Shown here: one piece after another, positions 24,897 through 34,103 of the stretch
Layout: the number at the start of each line of letters is the position of its first letter
How positions within the stretch are numbered: the stretch's first letter is position 1
Assembly (NCBI GenBank): GCA_945860565.1
Contig: CAMAQS010000015.1
Span: forward strand, 1-36,224
DNA from: Chitinophaga pinensis
GTDB taxonomy: Bacteria > Bacteroidota > Bacteroidia > NS11-12g > UBA955
Reading direction: 5' to 3'
DNA length: 36,224 bases
Notes under the pieces: generated by a model
The model's input: the letters and a program-made list of their open reading frames with translations, nothing else
Databases searched by the model: none
What the model was told of the DNA's origin: nothing
Made by a program: the position numbers and the translations under genes

Positions 24897-26438
24897 TTAT
24901 TTAGCTACGCCAACTGATCTCTTTTCACGGATTACAGTTATTTTCACCTGACCAGGATACCTCATTTCGGTCATAATTCTATTTGACAATTCAAATGCCA
25001 AAACATCTGCTTGGTCGTCTGATGTTTTTTCGGCACCCATAATAGTGCGCAACTCTCTACCTGCTTGAATGGCATATGCTTTTTCCACACCTGGATAACT
25101 AAGTGCCATATTTTCCATATCTTTAATACGTTCAACGTATTGTTCGTCTCCTCGACGTGCACCGGGTCTTGAACCACTTATGGCATCACAGGCTTGAACA
25201 ATTGGGCTTAACAAAGAAGTCATTTCAATTTCATCGTGGTGGGCTCCAACTGCATTGCATACTTCGGGATGTTCTCCATATTTTTCACATAACTTTAAAC
25301 CCAACAATGCGTGTGGAGTTTCTTCGTCGTTGTCGGGACATTTCCCAATATCGTGAAGAAGACCTGCACGTTTAGCCAATTTAACATTTAAACCCATTTC
25401 TGCTGCCATTGTAGCGCATAAACGGGCTACTTCACGGCTGTGCTTTAACAAGTTTTGTCCATAAGAACTTCTGAACCTCATTCTACCTACATATCGAATT
25501 AATTCAGGGTGTAAACCAGTGATCCCAAGATCAACAACTGTTCTTTCACCCCATTCAATTACTTCTTCTTCAATTTGTTTTTTGGTTTTCTCAACCACTT
25601 CTTCAATTCTAGCTGGGTGGATTCTTCCATCTCTGATTAAGCGTTCTAATGAAACTCTGGCAACTTCACGACGAATTGGATCATAACAACTCAATACTAT
25701 GGTTTCAGGTGTATCGTCAATAAGTATTTCGACACCTGTAGCCGCTTCAAATGCTTTGATATTTCTACCTTCTCTACCAATTATTCTTCCTTTTACATCA
25801 TCAGATTCAAGAGGAAAGGCGGTGACCGTGTTGTCGATAGCCAACTCAGCAGCTGTTCTTTGAATGGTTTGTAAAACAATTCTTTTTGCTTCTCTGGTGG
25901 CACCCAATTTGGCTTCATCAACAATATTTTTAGCTAAAATCATGCCTTCCGTATGCGTTTTAGCCTTAACGGCTTCGAGCATTTGATCTTTGGCTTCTTG
26001 TTGTGTCAATCCAGCAATTTTTTCTAATTGTTCAAGTTGCTGTTCACGCATTTTAGAAAGATCTTTTTCTTTATTGCGATAAGAATCTAATTGAACGTCC
26101 AACTTTTGGTTCTTTTGGGTTGTCTCGTCTTCTCTCAAACGAAGATTTTTCATTTTGTCGTCTAAAGATTGCTCTTTTTGTCTGATTCGATTTTCAGCAT
26201 TTGACAACTCTTGATTTCTTTTGTTAGTTTCCTGTTCATACTCAGAACGAAGTTGCATATACTTCTCTTTGGCTTCAAGGATTCTATCTTTTTTAAGATT
26301 CTCACCTTGACTTTTTGCTTCTTCAAGAACTTTGGTTTTCTCCGTTTCTAGTTGGTTTTTTCTTGCTGTTACAAATACTATGTAACCCACTACCAATCCT
26401 AAGATGGCTCCGGCAAGTGCAAATACAATACTGTCCAT
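24897..26438 (-). CDS. rny: Ribonuclease Y
   Basis: 513 residues. A single N-terminal membrane anchor (VFALAGAILGLVVGYIVFV) is followed by a long coiled coil (about 25-200), a KH RNA-binding domain (KGRIIGREGRNIKAFEAATG), and an HD domain with metal ligands in HSREVARLC and LLHDIGKCPDND. It makes the endonucleolytic cuts that start mRNA decay at the inner membrane. It is the last gene of a leftward operon. It has the clearest Shine-Dalgarno-like sequence I found in the window (AAGGAG, 26445-26450), which may give it separate translation control. Confidence 0.96.
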   Translation of the reverse strand: MDSIVFALAGAILGLVVGYIVFVTARKNQLETEKTKVLEEAKSQGENLKKDRILEAKEKYMQLRSEYEQETNKRNQELSNAENRIRQKEQSLDDKMKNLRLREDETTQKNQKLDVQLDSYRNKEKDLSKMREQQLEQLEKIAGLTQQEAKDQMLEAVKAKTHTEGMILAKNIVDEAKLGATREAKRIVLQTIQRTAAELAIDNTVTAFPLESDDVKGRIIGREGRNIKAFEAATGVEILIDDTPETIVLSCYDPIRREVARVSLERLIRDGRIHPARIEEVVEKTKKQIEEEVIEWGERTVVDLGITGLHPELIRYVGRMRFRSSYGQNLLKHSREVARLCATMAAEMGLNVKLAKRAGLLHDIGKCPDNDEETPHALLGLKLCEKYGEHPEVCNAVGAHHDEIEMTSLLSPIVQACDAISGSRPGARRGDEQYVERIKDMENMALSYPGVEKAYAIQAGRELRTIMGAEKTSDDQADVLAFELSNRIMTEMRYPGQVKITVIREKRSVGVAK

Positions 26439-26444
26439 TTTTTA

Positions 26445-26450
26445 CTCCTT
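26445..26450 (-). promoter_or_regulatory. Shine-Dalgarno-like site (AAGGAG) before rny
   Basis: Minus-strand AAGGAG lies 6 nt before the rny ATG. Most starts in this window have no such site, as is usual in Bacteroidota, so this one stands out. Confidence 0.55.
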
Positions 26451-26486
26451 TTTATGTTATATTTTGGAGCATTAACTGAAAATGAT

Positions 26487-26795
26487 TCAACGATTTCCGA
26501 GTAAATTTTCAATATCCTGTAGTAATTTCAAATCATCTACATTTGGAAGATTAACTTCTGGAGTCTCCTTTGGCAAACGAACAACTTCGCCTGCAAGGTC
26601 TAAGGCGGCCCAAGACAGTCTATCTATTGGATCATTGGAACCAAAGCGTTTAAAGGCTTCAATTCTATTATTCAGCAACTGAGAAGCAAGTAATACCTGT
26701 TTTTCATCTTGAACAGAGACGCGTAATCGCATAGGGCGATTGTCTATATTTACTGAGATGAGTATGGTTTCATTGCTCTCCATTGTATTATTCAT
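26487..26795 (-). CDS. zapA: Cell division protein ZapA
   Basis: 102 residues, normal for ZapA. The N-terminal globular part has ISVNIDNRPMRLRVSVQDEKQVLLASQLLNNRIEAF, and the C-terminal part is a helix (LPNVDDLKLLQDIENLL). ZapA binds FtsZ and bundles protofilaments in the Z-ring. The start overlaps the coiled-coil gene by 8 nt; a second ATG four codons later (26783) is an alternative start. The gap to rny is 48 nt. Confidence 0.85.
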   Translation of the reverse strand: MNNTMESNETILISVNIDNRPMRLRVSVQDEKQVLLASQLLNNRIEAFKRFGSNDPIDRLSWAALDLAGEVVRLPKETPEVNLPNVDDLKLLQDIENLLGNR

Positions 26796-27243
26796 TTAAC
26801 AAATCAATGCACCTATCAATATCTCTAACAAGTTGGTTAATTTTGATTTTTAAATCATGGTTATCCGCATTATCGGTTGATATTTCTTTTGCAAGTTTAA
26901 TCAATTTATTCTGTTCCTTTAAATCATTGATGGTATTTTTTTGAATTTCTATCGTATTATTCATCAAGGCAATTTGCTCATCCAAATCGCTTACTTTTAT
27001 TTGATTGTCTCGTTTCTCGGCTTCCAACATATTAATAAACATGTCTTTTCGCGCCAATTGTGTTTTCAACAATTCAGCTTCATGGAGTGCGTTGACGTTG
27101 GTTTTCTGTTCTATTTTTGGAACTGAAATTTTTAGGATTTCTTCTCTTAATTGAATAATTTCCGCTTTCATTTCCGTATTTTCAGACATAAGCCCGGAAA
27201 TTTTATCTTTGATATTGTGTAATCTTTGACTTAATTCTAACAT
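26788..27243 (-). CDS. Coiled-coil protein encoded with ZapA
   Basis: 151 residues, almost all heptad-like helix (SQRLHNIKDKISGLMSENTE, LREEILKISV, MLEAEKRDNQIKVSDLDEQI), ending in a conserved-looking INQLVRDIDRCIDLLN. There is no membrane segment. It resembles the small coiled-coil proteins that regularly precede zapA in Bacteroidota. A ZapB-like role at the Z-ring is a reasonable inference from the 8-nt coupling, not something the sequence proves. Confidence 0.7.
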   Translation of the reverse strand: MLELSQRLHNIKDKISGLMSENTEMKAEIIQLREEILKISVPKIEQKTNVNALHEAELLKTQLARKDMFINMLEAEKRDNQIKVSDLDEQIALMNNTIEIQKNTINDLKEQNKLIKLAKEISTDNADNHDLKIKINQLVRDIDRCIDLLNE

Positions 27244-27253
27244 GGTAACATTT

Positions 27254-28126
27254 CTAAAATGATTGAATATTAATTATTTTCTCTAGATAAGTACCGTATC
27301 CACTTTTTTTCAAAGGTTGTGCAATTTCTATAAGTTGTTCAGTTGTTATAAATCCTTGTCTCCATGCAATTTCCTCAATACAACCAATCTTTAAACCTTG
27401 TCTTTCTTCAATAACTTGTACAAATTGACCAGCTTGCATTAAAGAATTAAAAGTACCTGTATCAAGCCAAGCTGTACCGCGGCTTAAAATCCTAACCTGC
27501 AACAATTTTTGTTCTAGGTAGGTTTTGTTTACATCTGTAATTTCGAGTTCTCCTCTTGGTGAAGGTTTTAAATCTTTTGCAATTTGTACAACCTGATTAT
27601 CATAAAAATATAAGCCAGGAACTGCAAAATTAGATTTTGGATGAATTGGTTTTTCTTCAATGCTCAATGCATTCAATTCGGCATCAAATTCTACTACACC
27701 ATACCTTTCTGGATCTGAAACGTGATATGCAAAAACGATACCACCCATTGGGTTCTTACAGCTTTTAAGTGTCTCATTCAAATTAGAACCATAAAAAATA
27801 TTATCACCCAATATCAAAGCCACAGAATCGTTTTGAATAAAATCGGCACCTAGAATAAAGGCCTGTGCCAAGCCATCTGGCGATGGTTGAACACAATATT
27901 CGAACCGACAGCCAATTCGCCGGCCATCACCCAATAATTTTTTAAAATTTGGTAAATCTTCTGGTGTGGAGATTATTAGTATTTCCCGAATTCCGGCCAT
28001 CATTAAAACCGACAAAGGGTAATAAATCATCGGTTTGTCGTAAACTGGCATTAATTGTTTACTAACAGCCATAGTCAATGGATATAGTCTTGTACCCGAT
28101 CCCCCTGCTAAAATTATTCCTTTCAT
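27254..28126 (-). CDS. rmlA: Glucose-1-phosphate thymidylyltransferase (RmlA)
   Basis: 290 residues, the RmlA length. Motifs: [21 protein letters not shown] at residues 8-28 (nucleotide binding, catalytic Arg/Lys), [23 protein letters not shown], and [14 protein letters not shown]. It makes dTDP-glucose, the entry point to dTDP-rhamnose and other deoxysugars of LPS or capsule. The partner genes rmlB, rmlC and rmlD are not in the window, so it stands apart from a complete rhamnose cluster. It lies between tyrS (17 nt) and the coiled-coil gene (10 nt) in one operon. Confidence 0.93.
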   Translation of the reverse strand: MKGIILAGGSGTRLYPLTMAVSKQLMPVYDKPMIYYPLSVLMMAGIREILIISTPEDLPNFKKLLGDGRRIGCRFEYCVQPSPDGLAQAFILGADFIQNDSVALILGDNIFYGSNLNETLKSCKNPMGGIVFAYHVSDPERYGVVEFDAELNALSIEEKPIHPKSNFAVPGLYFYDNQVVQIAKDLKPSPRGELEITDVNKTYLEQKLLQVRILSRGTAWLDTGTFNSLMQAGQFVQVIEERQGLKIGCIEEIAWRQGFITTEQLIEIAQPLKKSGYGTYLEKIINIQSF

Positions 28127-28143
28127 TTTAATTTAAAAAATTA

Positions 28144-29442
28144 TCAGACTATTTCAATAACAAAATATTGCTTTTTCCCTTTTTGGACAATCAAATATTT
28201 ATTCAATAAGGCGTGATTCATATTTACAACGGAAGAAACGTCCGTTATTTTCTGTTTATTAATGGCAAATCCATTTGAAGCCATTAATTTTTTAGCTTCA
28301 GCTTTTGAGGGAAACACAGTAGCATATTGTGTAACTAGGTCTAAAACTCCCAAACCACCCTCCAAAATATCTTTTTGGATATGCCATTTTTCTAAACCAT
28401 CTAAAGATGATTCTAAGGTCTTTAAATCTAATGAAGCCAAATCTTCAGCACTTCCATTTCCGAAAAAAACATTGGTTGCCTTTACTGCACTTTCAAAATC
28501 AGCTTGAGAGTGAACCCGAACGGTCATTTCCTCGGCCAAAAACCTCTGTAACCCTCTCAAATGCTCGTTACTGTGATGATTTTGAATGGCATTTTCAATG
28601 ATTTCCCTGGACTGTAAGGAATAAATTTTCACAAACTTTACGGCATCTTCATCAGAAATATTTAGCCAAAATTGATAAAAGCGAAAAGGGCTGGTTTTTA
28701 GTGGATCCAACCAAATATTCCCACCTTCACTTTTCCCAAATTTCGTACCATCAGATTTTGTAACCAAAGGCGCAGTAATGGCAAATGCTTCACCACCTTC
28801 CATTCGTCGAATCAATTCTGTACCTGTGGTTATATTACCCCATTGATCGCTTCCGCCCATTTGAAGTTTACAACCCAAATTTTTATACAGATGTACAAAA
28901 TCATACCCTTGAACCAATTGATAACTAAATTCAGTAAAGGATAATCCGCCTGATTCAAGACGATTTTTCACACTGTCTTTGCTCATCATGTAACTCACAG
29001 TAATGTGTTTACCAACATCTCGTATAAATTCCAAAAATCCAAAAGGTTTGAACCAATCTGCATTATTTACCAACTCAGCAGCATTTGATTCATGTGAAAA
29101 ATCTAAAAACTTTTGCAGTTGCAATTTTTGCGCATTCAAATTATGCTGTAAGCTTTCATCTGAGAGTAATTGTCTTTCGGAACTTTTGCCACTGGGATCT
29201 CCAACCATTCCGGTTGCGCCACCAACTAAAGCAATTGGTTTGTGTCCAGCTCTTTGAAAAAGTGTCAATAGCATTATCGGTACCATATTCCCGATGTGCA
29301 AAGAATCAGCTGTTGGATCGAATCCTATGTAGCCAGTAACTTTTTCTTTGTTTAATAATTCTTGTGTTCCTGGAAAAGAATCATGCAATAATCCACGCCA
29401 TTGCAATTCTTCAATAAAATCAAAATTTGCTTTAAAATTCAT
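28144..29442 (-). CDS. tyrS: Tyrosyl-tRNA synthetase
   Basis: 432 residues from the ATG at 29442. A class I enzyme with the HIGH motif as HIGN (SLHIGNMVP), the specificity region SYQLVQGYDFVHLY, GGSDQWGNIT, and KFGKSEGG as the KMSKS equivalent. The C-terminus carries the S4-like RNA-binding domain (about 370-432). It attaches tyrosine to tRNA-Tyr. The start was placed at the ATG giving MNFKANFDFIEELQWRGLLHD; ATGs and a TTG farther upstream lie inside the preceding gene. It overlaps that gene by 11 nt. Confidence 0.95.
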   Translation of the reverse strand: MNFKANFDFIEELQWRGLLHDSFPGTQELLNKEKVTGYIGFDPTADSLHIGNMVPIMLLTLFQRAGHKPIALVGGATGMVGDPSGKSSERQLLSDESLQHNLNAQKLQLQKFLDFSHESNAAELVNNADWFKPFGFLEFIRDVGKHITVSYMMSKDSVKNRLESGGLSFTEFSYQLVQGYDFVHLYKNLGCKLQMGGSDQWGNITTGTELIRRMEGGEAFAITAPLVTKSDGTKFGKSEGGNIWLDPLKTSPFRFYQFWLNISDEDAVKFVKIYSLQSREIIENAIQNHHSNEHLRGLQRFLAEEMTVRVHSQADFESAVKATNVFFGNGSAEDLASLDLKTLESSLDGLEKWHIQKDILEGGLGVLDLVTQYATVFPSKAEAKKLMASNGFAINKQKITDVSSVVNMNHALLNKYLIVQKGKKQYFVIEIV

Positions 29443-29878
29443 TCTTATTTTCATCGAGTAACTCAGCAATATTATCAGAGATAGCTTGTTTTAATTCATC
29501 TGTGCTTTCATCTGTAAGACCACTTGTGGCAAAACTAACAACTTGGGCTGTCTCCTTAAGCATAAAATTTATTTCAAAAACCAAATAATCTATACGTTGA
29601 ACATACTTCCAAGGGATGTATTTATAGGAGGAAAAGAAATGTTCACGCCAAGAAATTCCATCAATGTCTACTTTCACAAAATAATCGCCTTTCCTTTTAT
29701 TGTAAATCCACAAAACAATAGGCAATGCAAATCCCAGCCAAATAAAACCACCCTTCCATCCAAATATTCCAAAATGAAAAGCAAATCCCACAAAAACCAT
29801 AATTCCCAAAACAATAAGCGCAGGCATTTCAGCTTTCAAACGGGGAATTTGAAAATAAAAGTTATGATTTGAACTCAT
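29432..29878 (-). CDS. Membrane protein of unknown function, 148 residues
   Basis: From the ATG at 29878. Residues about 5-15 are a polar start, then two close membrane helices (MPALIVLGIMVFVGFAFHFGI and GFIWLGFALPIVLWIYN). A cytoplasmic-looking C-terminal half follows with YFVKVDIDGISWREHFFSS and a strand-rich pattern resembling bacterial PH-like domains. I do not recognise a family with confidence. The start lies 1 nt after the T9SS cargo stop and its 3' end overlaps tyrS by 11 nt, so it is tied to tyrS translation. Confidence 0.7.
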   Translation of the reverse strand: MSSNHNFYFQIPRLKAEMPALIVLGIMVFVGFAFHFGIFGWKGGFIWLGFALPIVLWIYNKRKGDYFVKVDIDGISWREHFFSSYKYIPWKYVQRIDYLVFEINFMLKETAQVVSFATSGLTDESTDELKQAISDNIAELLDENKNEF

Positions 29879-29879
29879 T

Positions 29880-30590
29880 TTAATCAATAAACAACTTAGT
29901 TACTTGATGTCTATTTGCAATGAAATATAGGCCTGTTGGAATTCTAGAAATGTCAATCCGATATATATTGCCTTCTTTAGAAATTGGAACATTTATTTCT
30001 ACACCGGAAAGACTAGTAATCTTAGGCAAGGTAGATGAATTTACCCAAACTGCATTCGTTGCTGGGTTAGGATAAATAGACAACTCCAATCCATTTTGGT
30101 TTAAATCTAACATGCTTGCAGTTCCACCTTTTACATTAATTGCAAAATTTCGCAATGTATCTGGTTGGGTAATTGGAACCGCACCAAAAACTTTGGCATA
30201 TACTTTAACAGGTATTTTTAAAGGGAACAAACCACTTTGAGTAGGAGTACCTTGAATGTTTACACAACTTAAAGTAGATGGCACAAAAGAACATCTGCTG
30301 TTTAGGCATTGGTAACCCAATCCTGGCGGTAATCCCAAAATACTAATTAGAAGCATTGAATCAATTGTTGCTAAAACTGTTTGTCCGCTTTGAACGATTT
30401 CAGTATCCTTAAAAACTTTAATGGTAATACCCACATTATAAGCAGAATTTACTTGGCCATCTGGTAAAATAGCTGGCAAAAATCCTGGCGTGGTTAAGTT
30501 TTGGTCTGGCGTGCAAACTTGTGCATTGGCGGTAAAAGGTTGAATTGCAGCAATTGCAATTGCAAAAATCCATGAGAACTTGCGTATCAT
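29880..30590 (-). CDS. Secreted protein with T9SS type A C-terminal signal
   Basis: 236 residues. Signal peptide (KFSWIFAIAIAAIQPFTANAQ), then one or two beta-sandwich segments resembling a putative Ig/He_PIG domain (LPDGQVNSAYNVGITIKV, GLPPGLGYQC, IQGTPTQSGLFPLKIPV). The C-terminus carries a type A sorting signal (LSIYPNPATNAVWV, then YRIDISRIPTGLYFI). It should be exported by Sec and then moved across the outer membrane by the type IX system. Three cysteines in the middle may form disulphides. Its role is unknown. It heads the leftward operon that contains tyrS and rny and diverges from the TonB receptor with only 31 nt between the starts. Confidence 0.8.
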   Translation of the reverse strand: MIRKFSWIFAIAIAAIQPFTANAQVCTPDQNLTTPGFLPAILPDGQVNSAYNVGITIKVFKDTEIVQSGQTVLATIDSMLLISILGLPPGLGYQCLNSRCSFVPSTLSCVNIQGTPTQSGLFPLKIPVKVYAKVFGAVPITQPDTLRNFAINVKGGTASMLDLNQNGLELSIYPNPATNAVWVNSSTLPKITSLSGVEINVPISKEGNIYRIDISRIPTGLYFIANRHQVTKLFID

Positions 30591-30602
30591 TGTATTAATT
30601 TT

Positions 30603-30618
30603 AATTCGTTTACGAATT
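30603..30618. promoter_or_regulatory. Palindrome in the 31-nt divergent promoter gap
   Basis: Perfect inverted repeat AATTCGT-TT-ACGAATT, sitting between the starts of the T9SS cargo gene (30590) and the TonB receptor gene (30622). It overlaps -7-like elements on both strands (TAAATTCG minus, 30613-30620; TTAATTCG plus, 30601-30608). It may be an operator, or simply two facing promoter boxes. Confidence 0.4.
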
Positions 30619-30621
30619 TAC

Positions 30622-32820
30622 ATGGAAAATACGAATCCTTTGATAACTTTATTGACAATTGCACTAATCTCGCAATTGTCACCCTCATTTGGACAACAAG
30701 TGGATAGTACTGCGAATCCAAGAAATTTACTATCAGATAGTTCTGTACAAAAAATAGAACTTGCCGACACCGCAAAACCAAATGAAATTCCCGTTTTACA
30801 AACACCAAAACCGCCCAAAAACTTTGAATTTCTGGAAGAAGTAGTAATAAGTTCGAACAAAAAAGCGTCGAAACTTAAAGAAACAGTTGTAGGAATATCT
30901 GTTTTAAAACCTTATATTTTTAACAATAAAATTACCTTAAATGCAATCACTGCTTTGAGTCAAGTTCCGGGTGTTGTTATAAACGATGATCAGATAAATA
31001 TTCGCAGTGGAAGTGGTTGGAGTTATGGTGCAGGAAGCAGGGTAATGGTCATAGTGGATGATATGCCTATGCTTTCTGGGGATGCTGGCATTGTACCTTT
31101 CAATTTTTTACCAACTGAGAATATTGGGAGCATTGAAGTCATTAAAAGTGCCGGCTCTGTTTTATATGGTTCTTCAGCGTTAAATGGTGTAGTAAACATG
31201 ACAACCATGCCCATTTCAACTTTTGCTGAATCTAAGGTCTTTTTAAATGGTGGTACTTATTTTGTACCTGATAAGTGGGCAATAAGCAGTAAATCTCGCA
31301 TAAAAAATGGCATTAGCGGTTTTTATACTGAAAAAATAAAAAATCATGCATTGGGTATTAACTGGAACATGTTAAATGACGATGGTTATAGAATGAGTTC
31401 TCATGACTATAGGATGAGAATGGGATGGAGATACGGATATCTCCCTAAAAAACTACCTGAATTACAACTTTGGCTAAATGGTACTTATCAAAAAGGCGAA
31501 AACGGATCATTTACTATTTGGCAAAACAACGAAAGACCTTACAATACATTGGATAGCGGATTTTCTAAAAATGCTGCCAAAAGATTCGCAATTGACCCTA
31601 TTTTTAGCTGGAATGGACGAAGATGGAAACATAAATTTCAGAATAGATTCTTAAGTATAGAGAACAATATAGACAACGGTAATCCAAGAAACAATCAAGA
31701 CAATAGGAGTAATTTTTACTACTCCGAATGGCGTAGTAGTACAAATATCATCCCAGGTTTAAATTTTACTGTTGGTTTTGTTAATACCTACACCTTAAGT
31801 GAATCTCCTTTATATTTAGGAAATCATACTGCAAATAACAATTCTGGATTTGTTCAATTGCAATATAAATACGAATCATGGATTTTTGAAGGGGGGTCAA
31901 GGTATGAAAGATTCAGGGTGGACAATAAAAAAACAACAAAACCTGTTTTCCGCTTTGGCCTGAATAAACAATTAAATGCCTCAACCTCTTTAAGGGCTAG
32001 TTATAGTGAAGGATTCAGATATCCAAGTATGGCTGAGTTGTTTACCTTAACCCCAATTTCACCCATAGTTTTTGTATTCCCAAATGTTAATTTAAATCCA
32101 GAAACAAGTAAGAATTATGAAATTGGTCTTAAAAAAGGAATACAAATTGGTGGGATTCAATCTTTTGTAGATGTATCTGCATTTTATATGAACATCAATA
32201 ATTTGATGGAATATACTTTTGGATTTTGGGAATATTCAAAGCTAGTTTCTGGATTAGGTTTCATGAGTTTGAACGTTAGCAGTGCCACCATTAAAGGTTT
32301 TGAAATTGAAACTGCAGGAAAATGGACAAAAAATAAGCACCAAGTAAAATGGTTAGCAGGTTACACCTACAGTTTGCCAACTGTTGATAACCCAGATCAA
32401 TCGATAGGAAAAAAGGTAAACGGAGACAATATTACGTTTGCCAACAGCAGCAGCGACAATACCACATTCATGAAATATAGGAACCGTCATGTCATTCGCA
32501 TGGATGTTCAATATGATTTTAAGAGATTTAGTTTTGGATTAAGTCATAGGTATCAAAGTGCATTTGAAAACATTGATATCGCTTTTTTGCAATTGCAACC
32601 CATTATTAATGGTGTAGATGAGGCATTTAGAAATGGAAAAATATCAGCTCATATTTTTGATGTACGAATGGGATATCAAATTGACAACAACTTGAAACTA
32701 AACTTACAAATCACCAATCTTACTCAGCAAATTTATATGGGTAGACCCATGGATATGAGTGCACCTAGGGCTTTTCAATTTCAATTGATATTTGACTTAG
32801 TTAAAGACAAATCTCATTAA
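30622..32820 (+). CDS. TonB-dependent outer membrane receptor
   Basis: 732 residues from the ATG at 30622. Signal peptide (ITLLTIALISQLSPSFGQ), a short linker, then the plug domain (about 70-200: EEVVISSNKKASKLKET, ALSQVPGVVI, SVLYGSSALNGVVNM) and a 22-strand-type barrel ending in QFQLIFDL. It takes up a ligand across the outer membrane using TonB energy. There is no carboxypeptidase-D-like N-terminal domain as in SusC, so a siderophore, cobalamin or similar small ligand is more likely than a glycan; the ligand is not readable. The stop overlaps the convergent GT87 gene in a shared TTAA. Confidence 0.92.
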   Translation: MENTNPLITLLTIALISQLSPSFGQQVDSTANPRNLLSDSSVQKIELADTAKPNEIPVLQTPKPPKNFEFLEEVVISSNKKASKLKETVVGISVLKPYIFNNKITLNAITALSQVPGVVINDDQINIRSGSGWSYGAGSRVMVIVDDMPMLSGDAGIVPFNFLPTENIGSIEVIKSAGSVLYGSSALNGVVNMTTMPISTFAESKVFLNGGTYFVPDKWAISSKSRIKNGISGFYTEKIKNHALGINWNMLNDDGYRMSSHDYRMRMGWRYGYLPKKLPELQLWLNGTYQKGENGSFTIWQNNERPYNTLDSGFSKNAAKRFAIDPIFSWNGRRWKHKFQNRFLSIENNIDNGNPRNNQDNRSNFYYSEWRSSTNIIPGLNFTVGFVNTYTLSESPLYLGNHTANNNSGFVQLQYKYESWIFEGGSRYERFRVDNKKTTKPVFRFGLNKQLNASTSLRASYSEGFRYPSMAELFTLTPISPIVFVFPNVNLNPETSKNYEIGLKKGIQIGGIQSFVDVSAFYMNINNLMEYTFGFWEYSKLVSGLGFMSLNVSSATIKGFEIETAGKWTKNKHQVKWLAGYTYSLPTVDNPDQSIGKKVNGDNITFANSSSDNTTFMKYRNRHVIRMDVQYDFKRFSFGLSHRYQSAFENIDIAFLQLQPIINGVDEAFRNGKISAHIFDVRMGYQIDNNLKLNLQITNLTQQIYMGRPMDMSAPRAFQFQLIFDLVKDKSH

Positions 32821-34097
32821 TTATCATCATCAGGATTTACTTGATACTGATAAATAAAAGCAGCAAAGGTGAAAAAGAACACTATGGCTCCAATGCCTTG
32901 AAGCCGAACCCCAATCATCCAGTGCCTAAAGTCTAGTGAGAACATCTCATAAAAAAATACACATCCCATTAATTCTAAGGCAACAAAAAACATGGCTGAC
33001 ATGATTGCATTCATAGAAAACAACTCGTTTGTAAACATGTAAACTACATAACAAACGGCTGGGATTAATAAGGCCAAAGAATAATCGCGTTGATGCGGAA
33101 ATATCAAAGGAATGGCTGCACAAAAAAGTGAAATACTTAAAAAATCAGGTCGAAAAATGTGCTTTGAATTTCGAATGAATAAATACAGCCAAATTACCAA
33201 TCCAAAAATGAGCAATCTCCAAAACTGAGTAATCACAAAAATAGCAGTATGCGATAATTCTGATATGCATATTGTTGGCTCTGTTGGAATTTCATAATTC
33301 GTAAAGTACTTAACTACTATCGCACCAATATCAATAAACCCTCCTTCACCAATTGTAATGATATGTGTTTTTTGGACGGGATTTATAAGTTGTAGCCAGT
33401 GTATATTTTGTTCCAACATGTAATTAAATGGATAAAAAATAAAAGGAATTATTAAAAACACCGCCAGCCATATCACACTGCGCAATAGGAATTTCCAGTC
33501 TTTATCCAATATCAATTTCCAAAACATCATCATTGGGATGATTTTTATGTTTACCGCCAATGAAAATGGAGCCCAGCGGGTAACCGTATTTTTCGCATTA
33601 TTCAAAAAAGACTCCAAAATTGACCATAAAATAAAAATTGTGAGTTGTCCATACCAAATATTCAAGAAAAACCAACGGTAACACAACACAAAACATACTA
33701 GGTAAAAGACAAATTTTCCCTTTTTGGATTCGAACTTAAAAATGCCATTTACAATTTTAATAATTCTATAAATCAGGAAAAGCATAAATAAATTCCAAAT
33801 TGCTTTTACTAAAAAAAACGAAAGTGGAATATTGTTAACTACGCTGTTATTTAAAATTATGTCTTTAAAATAGGTGAATGGTTGTAAAAACCATATAAAT
33901 AACGGGGAGTAATAATAATACAATCCATTTACATAACCGTGATTGTAAATCTCTTTCCCATCGCTTAAGCTATATGCGGCTCTTAAAAAAATATCAAAGT
34001 CATTGCCACTTGTAAGATTGTGTATTGCTGGCCACAACAAAAGCAATACAAACACGAAAATAAGTCCTTTAATTAAGACTTGACCAGACCACTTCAT
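32817..34097 (-). CDS. GT87-family (DUF2029) membrane glycosyltransferase
   Basis: 426 residues with about ten hydrophobic helices. The N-terminal loop has NDFDIFLRAAYSLSDGKEIY followed by YYYSPLFIWFLQPF, the typical GT-C signature region of GT87/DUF2029 polyprenyl-linked sugar transferases. Such enzymes use a lipid-linked sugar donor at the membrane; the donor and acceptor here are unknown. It is a single-gene unit with a TACATTTG box 6 nt before the ATG. Confidence 0.8.
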   Translation of the reverse strand: MKWSGQVLIKGLIFVFVLLLLWPAIHNLTSGNDFDIFLRAAYSLSDGKEIYNHGYVNGLYYYYSPLFIWFLQPFTYFKDIILNNSVVNNIPLSFFLVKAIWNLFMLFLIYRIIKIVNGIFKFESKKGKFVFYLVCFVLCYRWFFLNIWYGQLTIFILWSILESFLNNAKNTVTRWAPFSLAVNIKIIPMMMFWKLILDKDWKFLLRSVIWLAVFLIIPFIFYPFNYMLEQNIHWLQLINPVQKTHIITIGEGGFIDIGAIVVKYFTNYEIPTEPTICISELSHTAIFVITQFWRLLIFGLVIWLYLFIRNSKHIFRPDFLSISLFCAAIPLIFPHQRDYSLALLIPAVCYVVYMFTNELFSMNAIMSAMFFVALELMGCVFFYEMFSLDFRHWMIGVRLQGIGAIVFFFTFAAFIYQYQVNPDDDN

Positions 34098-34103
34098 TGG
34101 CTA

